A model generated the notes under the pieces. It saw nothing but the letters and a program-made list of their open reading frames with translations. It searched no databases and was not told where the DNA came from. From Bradyrhizobium diazoefficiens (GTDB lineage: Bacteria; Pseudomonadota; Alphaproteobacteria; Rhizobiales; Xanthobacteraceae), in assembly GCF_016616425.1 (NCBI RefSeq), contig NZ_CP067101.1, forward strand, positions 5,952,001 to 6,016,000: DNA of 64,000 bases, in the 5' to 3' direction. Numbering within the stretch: position 1 is the first letter of the stretch; the number at the start of each line of letters is the position of its first letter. A program made the translations under genes and the position numbers. Below are positions 11,001 to 19,172 of the stretch, piece after piece.

Positions 11001-11132
11001 GACCGTGTTCGACAGCTTGGGATATTGCCGGATTGGCAGCACCGTCGCCGCACGTAAACCGATCAGCAGGATCAGCAGACTGACGACGACCGACAGGACC
11101 GGGCGCTTGATGAAAATGTCGGTAAAGGCCAT
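8037..11132 (-). CDS. RND-family efflux pump inner-membrane subunit (HAE1 type, NolG-like context)
   Basis: This 1031-residue protein has the standard AcrB/MexB architecture: TM1 at residues 11-31, a large periplasmic loop, a TM block around 335-540, a second periplasmic loop and a final TM block from about 855. Motifs include GLVVDDAIVVVENIHRHLEE in TM4 with the proton-relay Asp pair, and LVGLITKHGILMVEFANELQ in TM10-11. It works with a membrane-fusion protein and TolC-type channel, neither of which is encoded next to it. It lies downstream of nodM on the same strand; in Sinorhizobium meliloti nodM is followed by nolF (fusion protein) and nolG (RND), so a NolG-like role is plausible but inferred. 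The 570-base gap to nodM makes co-transcription uncertain. Confidence 0.88.
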   Translation of the reverse strand: MAFTDIFIKRPVLSVVVSLLILLIGLRAATVLPIRQYPKLSNTVINITTVYPGASADLVQGFITTPIEQAVGSAEGVDYIASSSVLGTSTIQVYIKLNVDPNQALMEVLAKVNSIKYLIPKESNDPVVTKTTGQTTAVMYIGFSSEELSGSAISDYLTRVVQPVLSTVDGVASADILGGQTFAMRLWLDPLKMAGHNVSPTDVAAAITANNFQSAAGQTKGYLIVSNITTNTGLTDVNQFKKLIVKAKDGGFVRMEDIATVELAAQSTDASVAFNGEHAIFIGVQATPQGNPLTLVKSVRALFPELERNLPPSMKMKVAYDSTKFIQSSINEVKKTLGEAVIIVIVVIFLFLASFRSVIIPVVTIPLSMIGVCTLMLMLGFSFNLLTLLAMVLAIGLVVDDAIVVVENIHRHLEEGKTSVQSALEGAREIVGPVVSMTITLAAVYAPIGFLGGLTGSLFREFAFTLAGSVIVSGVIALTLSPMMCSVLLKNTEEGRFAKLVNRVFGAVTRWYGRKLDRSLDYKAVTGLFAMTVLGLVGFLYLHTSSELAPEEDQGIVFAVTKAPKYANNDYLDFYGDKLDKKFQGFPETDLRFVLNGISGPQNGIAGMLLKPWDERKRSSIQLKPLVQAELSRIEGVQAFAFNLPPLPGGPGGLPVQMVINSTAGFQTVYEQMERLKDAARKSGMFIVSDSDLAFNQPTVKVNVDRAKAQDLGINMQNVGSALALLGGGNYINRFNLEGRSYQVITQVPRAQRLSPESLGNYYVATSTGQQVPLSTVVSIETTTAPNSLTHYNQLNSATFSAVPMPGVTVGQAVDFLEGEAKKLPQGFSHDYLADSRQYAQEGNQLAITFAFALIIIFLVLAAQFESLRDPLVIMISVPMAIVGALIPLFFGGATMNIYTQVGLLTLVGLITKHGILMVEFANELQLNERLDRRSAIEMSARIRLRPILMTTAAMVTGLIPLLTATGAGAASRFSIGLVVVAGMSVGTLFTLFVLPAVYVVLATDHRAKTGPVRNKQIEELGLGSKALRPT

Positions 11133-11705
11133 CGCGGCGATCTCGAATTCGTCTACTTGAGTGGTGTGACCCGGCGTCAGGCTGGATCAGGTGAGCGCGT
11201 TATCATTAGCGCAGGGGCTGGAATGGCCGGCGCCGGTTCGGACGAACTCGCTACGGCCACATCCGAGTGCAAGCCGAGTGGTCCGATTGCGACGACCTTG
11301 CCGCCCGCTTCAGGCCGTTCGGCACCTCCTTCATGGTTGCCGGGCGTGACGTCTGGGCCATTCGCTTTCCAAAGCAGATCGGCGAATACGACTTGGTCGA
11401 CGTTTGAAAAGTGCTTCATAGTCCTTTGTTACCCCTTCTTTTGTGGCGAAGTGGCAACTGGGCGGCGCGTTGACTTTCTAGGCGGACTTTTAAAGCGGGA
11501 TGCAAGCGAAGCTACCATGTCGTCGGCCTCCTGAAGGCGCGTATCCAGGACCTGTCCGGACTTCGCCGCAGATTCCAACGCGAAAGCGGCAGACGCTGGC
11601 ATCCTTGACCGCCTAAGTTTGGCGGCGCTGGCCGGTCGTGAATGCTCAGACATAATTCTCTAAACCGGTTTGACGACAAGACGCGATCGACGGCTTCTGT
11701 CCTCC
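11133..11705. other. Gap between nodM and the RND gene; no membrane-fusion gene recognised
   Basis: Two short minus-strand frames (11177-11419 and 11429-11653) fill this stretch but show no recognisable domain. In the related nolFG arrangement a membrane-fusion protein gene would sit here; if these are its remains they are too decayed to tell. Confidence 0.4.
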
Positions 11706-13532
11706 CTATTCGACCGTCACGGACTTGGCGAGATTCCGCGGCTGGTCGACATCAGTGCCCATCACGACGGCCGTGTGGTAGGCTAGCAGCTGCACGGGGA
11801 TCGCGTAGACGATCGGCGTGAAGACGGCAGGCATGTCCGGCAGCACGATGGTGGCGAACGTATCCAGTGTCGCCTCCTCAGCGCCCTTGGCATCGGTCAT
11901 GAGGACAATGTTGCCGCCGCGCGCTGCCACCTCCTGCATGTTTGAGACCGTTTTCTCGAATAAGCGGTCATGCGGTGCGATCACCACTACCGGCACGGTC
12001 TCGTCGATCAGCGCAATCGGGCCGTGCTTGAGCTCGCCCGCAGCATACCCCTCTGCATGGATGTAGGAGATTTCCTTCAGCTTCAGTGCGCCCTCCAGCG
12101 CGATCGGGAAGCTCATGCCGCGACCGAGATAGAGTACGTCGCGTGCTTTCGCGATATCGCGCGCAAGCCTCTCGATGTGCGGTTCGGTGGTGAGCGCCGC
12201 CGCCATAAGGCGAGGAATTTCCACCAGGCCGCGCACCAAGTCGATCTCCTCATCCTCGGACAGTTCGCCGCGCGCCTTGGCGGCCGCGACCCCAAGCGCC
12301 GCTAGCACTATCAGTTGGCAAGTAAAGGCTTTCGTCGAGGCAACGCCGATCTCCGGGCCGGCCAGCGTCGGCAGCACGGTTTCGCTCTCGCGAGCGATGG
12401 TCGATGTTGGTACATTGACGACTGCAAGTGTGTGTGCACCTTTCGCCTTGGCGTAGCGGAGCGCAGCAAGCGTATCCGCCGTCTCGCCCGACTGCGAAAC
12501 AAAGATCGCGAGATCACCTCTGCCCATCGCAGATTCGCGGTAGCGGAACTCGGAGGCGACGTCGACTTCAACCGGCACGCGAACAAAGCGCTCAAGCCAG
12601 TATTTCGCGACGCAGCCAGCATAGCTCGCTGTGCCGCAAGCGATGATCGTGATGCGGCGGACGTCTCCGAAGTCGAACGGCAGCTCGAGCGGCAGAGCAA
12701 CACGTTCGCTGGCTGCGTCGATATAGTGCGCCAAAGTCTGCTCGACCACCTTCGGCTGCTCATGGATCTCCTTGGCCATAAAGTGCCGGTAGTTCGCCTT
12801 GTCAACCAGGAGCGACGACGCACCCGACTTCAGCGTCTCGCGGCGCGCAACCGCCCCTTTGGCATCGTAGATGACGTGGATCTTGCGGGTAAGCACGGCG
12901 CAATCCCCGTCTTCAAGATAAGCGATGGCGTCGGTGAACGGCGCGAGCGCAATGGCATCCGAACCGACATAAACCTCGTCATTGCCATAGCCGATCGCGA
13001 GCGGGGATCCCTTTCGTGCAGCGATCATGAGATCGTCGTGCCCCTTGAACAGGAATACCAGGGCAAACATCCCTCGCAGTCGCGGTAAGGAAGCTTTGAC
13101 TGCCTTTTGGGGCGAGTAGCCCTCCCTCAGATAAGATTCGACCAGGTGCGCCACCACCTCGCTGTCGGTGTCGGAAACAAATCGAGCACCTTTCAGCTCA
13201 AGTTCGGCGCGCAACTCACGAAAATTCTCGATGATCCCGTTATGGACGACCGCGACATTGTCCGTCGTATGCGGATGCGCGTTGTACTCTGTGGGCTTGC
13301 CATGAGTGGCCCAGCGGGTATGGCCAATACCAGTGTGACCGGGCAGCGGACTGCGGCGGAGGCTGGTCTCAAGATTTTTCAGCTTGCCCTCGGCGCGCCG
13401 GCGCTCAAGATGATTGGCGTCGAGCGTTGCGACTCCCGCTGAATCATAGCCGCGATATTCCAAGCGAGTAAGTGCTTCGATCAACCGCTCCGCAACGGGT
13501 TTGCGCCCCAAAATCCCTACAATCCCACACAT
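11706..13532 (-). CDS. nodM: Glutamine--fructose-6-phosphate aminotransferase (glucosamine-6-phosphate synthase), symbiotic copy
   Basis: The 608-residue enzyme starts MCGIVGILG, so removal of Met exposes the catalytic N-terminal Cys of the class II glutaminase domain. GHTRWATHG and the DTDSEVVAHL segment belong to the same half. Two SIS isomerase domains follow (SQSGETADTLAALR and ALEGALKLKEISYIHAEGYA), and the protein ends in the conserved AKSVTVE, which closes the sugar-phosphate site. It converts fructose-6-P and glutamine to glucosamine-6-P, feeding UDP-GlcNAc to NodC. The start was moved inside an upstream ATG (13544) because the Cys must follow the initiator Met. A nod box about 730 bases upstream, facing this gene, supports nodM rather than housekeeping glmS. 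Confidence 0.92.
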   Translation of the reverse strand: MCGIVGILGRKPVAERLIEALTRLEYRGYDSAGVATLDANHLERRRAEGKLKNLETSLRRSPLPGHTGIGHTRWATHGKPTEYNAHPHTTDNVAVVHNGIIENFRELRAELELKGARFVSDTDSEVVAHLVESYLREGYSPQKAVKASLPRLRGMFALVFLFKGHDDLMIAARKGSPLAIGYGNDEVYVGSDAIALAPFTDAIAYLEDGDCAVLTRKIHVIYDAKGAVARRETLKSGASSLLVDKANYRHFMAKEIHEQPKVVEQTLAHYIDAASERVALPLELPFDFGDVRRITIIACGTASYAGCVAKYWLERFVRVPVEVDVASEFRYRESAMGRGDLAIFVSQSGETADTLAALRYAKAKGAHTLAVVNVPTSTIARESETVLPTLAGPEIGVASTKAFTCQLIVLAALGVAAAKARGELSEDEEIDLVRGLVEIPRLMAAALTTEPHIERLARDIAKARDVLYLGRGMSFPIALEGALKLKEISYIHAEGYAAGELKHGPIALIDETVPVVVIAPHDRLFEKTVSNMQEVAARGGNIVLMTDAKGAEEATLDTFATIVLPDMPAVFTPIVYAIPVQLLAYHTAVVMGTDVDQPRNLAKSVTVE

Positions 13533-14262
13533 GCGGATCAACATCCCCGATATTCAAGAATAGAGTTTTTGGAGTAGCTAGACTTTTCGTGAGACCGTCG
13601 ATTGAAGGTGCTGAATGATTGTTGCGGCTTTTGGTGCTTTGGATTCTGCGGCCCAATCCAAGCTCCCCCGGCCGAAGCGCGGTTCGGGCGAGCAGGATCG
13701 AACACAAGCATGTGGCGGCAGCAGGAGGCGGTAAGGCGCGAATGCGTGGCGAACGGAAAGCCATGGCAACTGCAGACTCTTTGGAAGACCACAGTGTAGT
13801 CGCGGTAGGGGCGCTTGGGCTCATCACGCAAGTTGCCCCTGCAAGATCGATGACACTCGATCCCGATCGACGACCCGCAAGGTGTCGAATTATCTGCCGG
13901 CATGAACTCCATCCATTGGATCCGTTGAGAGCCAAGCGTCATGGCCCAGCCTCCTTCGCAGGAGATTGGTAAAGCGGATAGCTGGATAGTGGAATTCCAT
14001 CTCGAAGCTGTCGCTCGTACATGGCACACAAAGGGCAGGAGTCAGCCTCGGCGGAACGTCGCTGTTGCGACAGCTTCCGTCGACAGTGGCAGGGCCTACG
14101 GGCCGCAGTACCCGCCCAAGCACGTGGCCGGACTAAAATGCACTGGATTGATGCTCGAGATGCACCGAAACTTCCCCCGGCTGTAGGCAAAGATCGAACA
14201 CCATTCTAATTGGGCCGAAGGCTTTCTCCAGACCAACGTCTTTCTTATGCGGGACCTTATAG
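13533..14262. other. Long nodM leader region, no gene recognised
   Basis: About 730 bases separate nodM from its nod box. Open frames exist on both strands (for example 13538-14029 minus and 13619-13972 plus), but none shows a domain, a good ribosome site or clear coding bias. It may hold a decayed first gene of the operon or act only as leader. Confidence 0.4.
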
Positions 14263-14311
14263 GATTGGTAAAATCGATTGTATTGATGGGCCGCATCTAC
14301 AGAATGGATAG
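14263..14311 (-). promoter_or_regulatory. nod box upstream of nodM
   Basis: Read on the minus strand the site has the order ATCCATTCTGTAGATG, a short spacer, then CAATCGATTTTACCAATC, which is the standard 49-bp NodD-binding arrangement. It faces nodM. LysR-type NodD bound here would activate leftward transcription with plant flavonoids. Confidence 0.9.
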
Positions 14312-14705
14312 CTGCCGAAAAGCTTTCTTACGGTCCGCTGTCATTGGCGCCTTCGCGGCTTCGAGATCGCTCGCCTCCAATATGGTACGAGCGCGGTAAG
14401 GACGCGGATGGCCAAAGAGGTTTTAAGGTTCGGACCCTGCGGCGTACCCTCCACCGTCGGACTGACCAGCTACGGCGACCTGCGCTCAAGGCGTTGTGCA
14501 GCTCCGGCCTGTTAGTTGCGAGGATCTTACAATGTCCCTCGCGGGCCAACCCTCATATGTTCTTGCGGAGTGCTGAGTCTCCTGAAGTGGCGTAGTACAT
14601 CGGGCTACTGCTCAGAATGGATCCTCCGCACGTTCCTGGCGAGGCCGTTGATCAATTTGCGGTCGCTCGACATCCGACGGATTCCGTTGCAGTCGAATCC
14701 CCTGG
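14312..14705. other. Gene-poor stretch with a possible enoyl-CoA hydratase scrap
   Basis: On the minus strand around 14480-14549 the sequence GHCKILATNRPELHNALSA resembles the N-terminal strand and loop of crotonase-family proteins (consensus INRPexxNALS). It dissolves into frameshifted sequence after about 25 residues. Nothing else was recognised. Confidence 0.3.
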
Positions 14706-15373
14706 TCAAAATCTACGGATTGTCGCGAATTCCGATGGATCAGCACGATCTGCGCGCAGACGGTTGATCGGGCGCTCTCGATCCACGTAGCCGAGAGCCA
14801 TGCCGCAAAAGAGCATCAGATGGGAAGGCAACCCGATGAATTCCGCGCCGGTCTTGTGCCACAGCGCCCAAGCCTCTTGCGGACAAGTACTCAATCCGTT
14901 CTCCCAAGCGAGCAACATAATGGATTGCATGTACATGCCGAGATCGGCCCATTGCCCAGGCTCCATCTGACTATCGATGGCGAGAAACAGGCCGACAGGC
15001 GCACCGAAAAGGTGAAATTCTTTGCAAGCTGGTCGAAACGCGCAGCTTTGTCTTGGCGCGGAATTCCGATGGTACGATAAACATCTTCCGTTCTTGAATC
15101 GTCGACTTCTATACGGCTCCTTCAGTTCTGGCGAGTATATGTTGTACTCTGGCTGCTCGCGCATCGGGTTGATCTTGATCCGCTCGGCAATCAACGCCTT
15201 GAAATGTGCGAGCTCGTGGCCGCCTAGCGCCCAGACATGCCACGGCTGTGGATTGCCGCCGGAAGGCAATGACTGGCCCCAAGCAAAATATCTTTGACGA
15301 CCTCGCCGGGGACAGGCTTCTCCAGGAATGCCCGCACAGAGGTCCGGGAATTCAGCGCGTCCGAAACATTCAT
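14706..15373 (-). pseudogene. Nitroreductase-family flavoprotein, frameshifted
   Basis: The start MNVSDALNSRTSVRAFLEKP (from 15373) is the classic nitroreductase N-terminus, where the arginines bind FMN phosphate. The frame shifts near 15280; SLPSGGNPQPWHVW, the next conserved block, continues in a second frame. Further shifts occur near 15095 and 15020 before the C-terminal part (GAPVGLFLAIDSQMEPGQW, then MYMQSIMLLAWENGLSTCPQ) reads cleanly to the stop. The intact relatives are about 220-residue NAD(P)H-dependent FMN enzymes. With several shifts the gene is dead. It is the last gene of the decayed minus-strand operon, 34 bases after the quinone oxidoreductase gene. Confidence 0.8.
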
Positions 15374-15407
15374 GAGGATTCTCCAAAGACCCAATCTAGG
15401 ACGATCG

Positions 15408-16385
15408 TCAGCCGATCCGGACGACCATCTTTCCAAGGGCAGAGCGCGTCGTCATCGCTTTGAACACTTCGTGGAATTCCTCGAATGCAAAGACCTTTCC
15501 TACGACGGGAACAAGCGTCTTCTCACTTAGCCAAGTGAATAGCTGGGCGATGACTTGATCTCGCACGTCCGGTTCTCGACGACCAATCTGCGCCACGTCG
15601 ACACCCAACAGTGCCCCTCCTTTTAGAAGAGGCAGATTAAATCGCAGCGCTGGAATAATTCCTGAAGCGAAGCCGATCACCAGGTGCCGACCATTCCAGG
15701 CGATCGAACGGAATGCCTGCAGGCTCAGCTCTCCTCCGACGGGATCGTAGATTACGTCCACGCCGCGACCGCCGGTGAGTTCCTTGAGCTCGTCGCGCCA
15801 CCCTTGATGCGTGTAATCCAGGCCCGCATCTGCCCCATATTGAATCGCAAATTGTCTCTTCTCCTCAGTCGAGGCGGCCGCAATGACGCGGGCGCCCAAC
15901 AACTTCCCAACCTGAACAGCCGCTATTCCAACCCCGCCGGCGGCTCCCAGAATCAAAAGGGTCTCGCCGCTCTGCAGCTTTCCCCGGGCGCTGAGTGCAT
16001 ATAGTGCCGTCAAGTAATTGGCGAAGAACGAGGCGCCGACCTCAGGCTCTATGCCTTTTGGCGTCACGAAAAGGTCCGCGGCCGGCACGCAAATATATTC
16101 GGCAAGACCGCCATTTCTGACCATGCCGATGACTGGCGTGCCGGGCGCAAAGCCCTCAACATTTGCGGCCGGCTCGTCGACGAGACCCGAAAACTCCGAC
16201 CCGGGCGTAAATGGCAAAGGGTCCTTGGTCTGATAGAGGCCCTGCACCTTCAGGCCGTCCACGAAACCGACGGCAGCGGCCTGGATACGGACGCGGACCA
16301 TTCCCGCTGACAACTGCGGCTCAGCCACATCCTTGATGGTGAGATTCTCGATGCGATCGTAGCTTTCGACCAGGACTGCTTTCAT
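15408..16385 (-). CDS. Zinc-free quinone oxidoreductase / NADPH:quinone reductase (MDR family)
   Basis: The intact 325-residue medium-chain reductase has an N-terminal GroES-like fold (VRIQAAAVGFVDGLKVQGLY, with TPGSEFSGLV) and a nucleotide-binding motif LILGAAGGVGIAAVQVGKLL (about residues 144-163). The later block DVIYDPVGGELSLQAFRSIA is typical of the QOR/acryloyl-CoA reductase branch. It lacks the catalytic zinc Cys/His set of alcohol dehydrogenases. It would reduce quinones or alpha,beta-unsaturated carbonyl/CoA compounds with NADPH. A good ribosome site (GAGGGTG) precedes the ATG. Its neighbours are acyl-CoA dehydrogenase, enoyl-CoA hydratase and nitroreductase relics, suggesting a former catabolic operon; this gene still looks functional. 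Confidence 0.88.
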   Translation of the reverse strand: MKAVLVESYDRIENLTIKDVAEPQLSAGMVRVRIQAAAVGFVDGLKVQGLYQTKDPLPFTPGSEFSGLVDEPAANVEGFAPGTPVIGMVRNGGLAEYICVPAADLFVTPKGIEPEVGASFFANYLTALYALSARGKLQSGETLLILGAAGGVGIAAVQVGKLLGARVIAAASTEEKRQFAIQYGADAGLDYTHQGWRDELKELTGGRGVDVIYDPVGGELSLQAFRSIAWNGRHLVIGFASGIIPALRFNLPLLKGGALLGVDVAQIGRREPDVRDQVIAQLFTWLSEKTLVPVVGKVFAFEEFHEVFKAMTTRSALGKMVVRIG

Positions 16386-16438
16386 GACACCCTCTTGAGC
16401 ACGCCGGCGTATCGGGGGCGGCTATCGCGTTTACTGCG

Positions 16439-16876
16439 TTAGACAGATTCCCAAATCCTAGAGCGCCTGGAGATTACCTCCTTCATCATTTCGCTGGTTC
16501 CGCCGTAAATGCGCTGCACGCGTGCGTCGGCATACATGCGTACGATGAGGCACTCGTTAATGAAGCCGTATCCGCCATGCAGCTGCAGACACTCGTCGAC
16601 GACCTTACCCTGCTGCTCAGACGCCCAGACTTTGGCGATTGACGCCGTGGCTGCATCGAGCGCACCGGAAATCAAGGCTTCCATGCACGCGTCGACGAAG
16701 CTGCGCGTGACTTTCGTGATCGTCGCCAGCGCTTCCAGCCAGAGTTCGTGCCCGACATTGCTTCGTTCGCGCGCCTCTTCATCAAGCGGCGCCATTTCCT
16801 TGTCGATGAAGCGACAGACCGTGTCTCGGCACATCTCGAGGTCAGAATCTAGCCAAGAGGGTCGATAGTTGATCAT
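16439..16876 (-). pseudogene. Acyl-CoA dehydrogenase with large internal deletion
   Basis: The 145-residue open frame joins the first helix of an acyl-CoA dehydrogenase (RDTVCRFIDKEMAPLDEEAR, about residues 17-36) directly to the C-terminal FAD/tetramer domain. That domain carries CLQLHGGYGFINECLIVRMY and ADARVQRIYGGTSEMMKEVI, the standard end of the family. About 230-240 residues, including the central beta domain and most of the active site, are missing compared with the usual 380. The reading frame survived the deletion, so a stable but non-enzymatic peptide is possible. It lies between the ABC binding-protein gene and the quinone oxidoreductase gene on the same strand. Confidence 0.85.
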
Positions 16877-17071
16877 GCGCCCTACTCATCGCTTTTAGGA
16901 GCGTAACAATTACGTTCGCGGCCGCTTGAATTCGCAAAACATGCCGATAGTGTGCGACTGGATGGCTGCGGTCGGGTCGTTCGGGCTTTTCGTGACCGAA
17001 CGCTGCCGTTGCAAACGCCGCGCATAGCTTCGCTCTGCCGAAGGCATGCGCTGCGGTTCTTTGCGAGTGGC

Positions 17072-18283
17072 CTAGTCGGCCGTGTCCCCGTTGATCACGT
17101 CGCCGAACAGCTGCCACTTTTCGCCGCTAAAGCGCATCAGCTGAAGCTGAGTGATCGGAGCAAAGTCGGTCGGCGATGTGTTGACGTAGATGCCCGGCAG
17201 CAGCGCCTCGGTGCGCCAGTCCTTCAGGTTCGCAGCCTGCTTCATGACGTTTTCGCGGGTGAGATCGTCACCGCATTGCTTCAACGTTTGCGCCAGCGTC
17301 CCTGCAAGAGCGTAGCCGGTAATCAGCAATATGTCGCGCTTGTTGCCTTCCGGATAGTACTTGCTCAGAAAGCTCTGAAACTCCTTCATTCCGGGATCAT
17401 TGTCCCACTGCGGATCCGCCGGATCCTTCAAGTAGGTAGCAGAAATGATGCCTTGCGCGTTCTCGAACCCGGCAGGCTTGATCACACTGCCCACAGACGC
17501 CGAAACATTGCTGAGGATATGCAGCGGCTTCCAGTCGATTTCAGCGATCTTCCTGATTGCCTGAGCAGCAAACTTGGGAGAGCTGATGTTGACCAGGGTA
17601 TCGGCACCGGTCGCCTTGAGCTTGACGATGTGGCTGTCGATCGTCGGCTCCGAAGTTTCGTAGCTTTCCTCGGCGATGATCTTCGCGCCGAGTCTGTCCT
17701 TGAGTCCCTTCAGGTAATCCTTTCCGAGATCGTCGTTCTGGAAGAATACGGCAACTTTGGCGTTCGGCTTTTCCTTCAAGATATACTTCGCGTAGGCATG
17801 CGCCTCGCTCTGATAGGAGGGCTGCCAACCCGTAGTCCAGGGGAAGTTCTTGGGGTCGTTGAATTTGGTAGCGCCCGACGCGACGAAGAGCTGCGGGATC
17901 TTCTTGGAATTCAGGTATCTCTGGATGGCTGTGTTGTTCGCTGTGCCCAGCGGATCGAACATGAGCAGGACTTCATCGTCCTCCACCAGTTTGCGCGTCT
18001 GCTCGACAGCCTTGGGAGGCGAGTACGCATCGTCATAGCTGATGAAGTTGATCTTGCGGCCGTTAATGCCACCCTTATCGTTGATCATCTTGAAGTATGC
18101 GGCCTGCACCTGGCCGATGACGCCGTAAGCCGATCCTGGGCCACTATAGGGCATGAGATTGCCGACTTTGATCTCCGTATCTGTGGCCCCGGTGTCGTAC
18201 TTCTTCTGCGCGAGCGCGCCGCCCGACGCGAGCGTGATTGCCGCCGTCGCCAGAGCGGTCGTCCCTATAATCCTTCGAAACAT
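17072..18283 (-). CDS. Branched-chain amino acid-type ABC transporter periplasmic binding protein
   Basis: About 403 residues. The start was placed at MFRRIIGTTALATAAI because GGAGGGA lies just upstream and a clean signal peptide follows, cleaved near GGALAQ. The mature protein is a Peripla_BP_6/LivK-type binding protein: LMPYSGPGSAYGVIGQVQAA opens the first lobe, GGINGRKINFISYDDAYSPP follows, and KVAVFFQNDDLGKDYLKGL lies in the second lobe. Relatives in such gene contexts often bind aromatic acids or fatty-acid-like molecules rather than amino acids. No permease or ATPase genes are nearby. It sits inside a decayed acyl-CoA operon behind a TetR operator, so it may have been part of substrate uptake for that pathway. 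Confidence 0.9.
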   Translation of the reverse strand: MFRRIIGTTALATAAITLASGGALAQKKYDTGATDTEIKVGNLMPYSGPGSAYGVIGQVQAAYFKMINDKGGINGRKINFISYDDAYSPPKAVEQTRKLVEDDEVLLMFDPLGTANNTAIQRYLNSKKIPQLFVASGATKFNDPKNFPWTTGWQPSYQSEAHAYAKYILKEKPNAKVAVFFQNDDLGKDYLKGLKDRLGAKIIAEESYETSEPTIDSHIVKLKATGADTLVNISSPKFAAQAIRKIAEIDWKPLHILSNVSASVGSVIKPAGFENAQGIISATYLKDPADPQWDNDPGMKEFQSFLSKYYPEGNKRDILLITGYALAGTLAQTLKQCGDDLTRENVMKQAANLKDWRTEALLPGIYVNTSPTDFAPITQLQLMRFSGEKWQLFGDVINGDTAD

Positions 18284-18326
18284 GTATTCTCCCTCCTTGT
18301 TGAATTTCGCTTCCATTTTGTTTTGA

Positions 18327-18437
18327 CGCGCTAAAGTGCGCTGAGCGGGCCGCCAACGCGAAGTCGCCGATCATTGTGAGGCTCATACCGGCTCCGGCCG
18401 CGGGCCCGTTCACGAGCATGATCAGCGGCTTGCGCAT
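18327..18437 (-). pseudogene. Enoyl-CoA hydratase/isomerase fragment
   Basis: Only about 37 residues remain: KPLIMLVNGPAAGAGMSLTM then IGDFALAARSAHFSA. This is the oxyanion-hole region of the crotonase fold. The fragment is cut on both sides: it abuts the truncated acyl-CoA dehydrogenase upstream and the binding-protein gene downstream. It records a deletion that fused parts of two former genes. Confidence 0.85.
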
Positions 18438-18805
18438 GTGGATGCGCCAATCATTCGGCCAGAGATGAGGGAGGGTAGAAATTTAGCTTGCTGCGCTGGC
18501 GTGCCGTCCTTGAGCAGGCCCGAAACGATCAGACCGTTTCGAATGCTCGAAACGGTAGACAGAGCACCGTCAGCCGCGGCGATTTCAACAGGTGGGAGTG
18601 CGTAGGAAACATACTCGTCGCCTACTCCTCCTACGGCTTCGGGCGCCATCATTCCTATAAGTCCGAGGCTCGCGAGTTCCTCAAACAACCGCGATGATGG
18701 GGATTGCATGGCTTCTTCGTAATCGCGAGCGAAGTGCGCAGCGTGCTCCCGCGCGAACTTGCGCACTTCGTTGCGAATAGCGGCTTGCGTTTCCGTCAGC
18801 ATCAC
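18422..18805 (-). pseudogene. Acyl-CoA dehydrogenase, N-terminal fragment
   Basis: The 127-residue frame begins LTETQAAIRNEVRKFAREHA and continues through FEELASLGLIGMMAPEAVGG, the N-terminal helical domain of acyl-CoA dehydrogenases. It ends at LISGRMIGAS, exactly where the first beta-domain motif (FALTEP-like) should start, and then runs into crotonase sequence. About two thirds of the protein are gone. It was the first gene of the operon behind the TetR-type operator at 18973-18992. Confidence 0.85.
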
Positions 18806-18972
18806 GACGCGTGCCTATCGATGATTCGACCAGGCGACCGCAAGACAGGGCGCGCGACTGCGCTAAGCACAACAGGGAAAGACAATGAAGCATCTGACTT
18901 CATTATATTTTCTGCCGAGCTGATCGGCTCCTCCCTGCTGAATCTCCGCGCTTCTGCACTGGCGCTAAAAAG

Positions 18973-18992
18973 TGATACTGATGTCATATTAC
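18973..18992. promoter_or_regulatory. Probable TetR operator in front of the decayed acyl-CoA operon
   Basis: The 20-mer TGATACTGATGTCATATTAC matches, at 18 of 20 positions, the reverse complement of the site directly upstream of the tetR gene (19891-19910). It lies about 170 bases upstream of the acyl-CoA dehydrogenase fragment. Confidence 0.7.
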
Positions 18993-19172
18993 CGACGAGA
19001 CTTCCCGTCAAGCCAACCCGGCGGAGCACCGGGTCAAGCCCGCCCGCCTGACTTTTATGGATGGTTGTGAGCGCTTGAACGCTGTTCGCGATCTCTGGGC
19101 AGATTTCATGAACAAGCCGCGTCGCGCCTGTTTGGCTGCGACACACGCGCTCGCATCGATGGCAGAGGGATG

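Noticed and set aside
11177..13850. Weak similarity between VVAIGPLGLHSDVAVA (minus, near 11250) and VVAVGALGLITQVAPA (plus, near 13800)
   Set aside because: The nucleotide match is poor and neither frame has other support; probably chance.
14022..14038. TGGCACACAAAGGGCA as sigma-54 promoter
   Set aside because: Spacing fits, but the -12 half is GGGCA and no plus-strand gene follows.
16952..18334. 460-codon plus-strand frame opposite the ABC binding protein
   Set aside because: Shadow of the binding-protein gene on the minus strand, which has a signal peptide and ribosome site.
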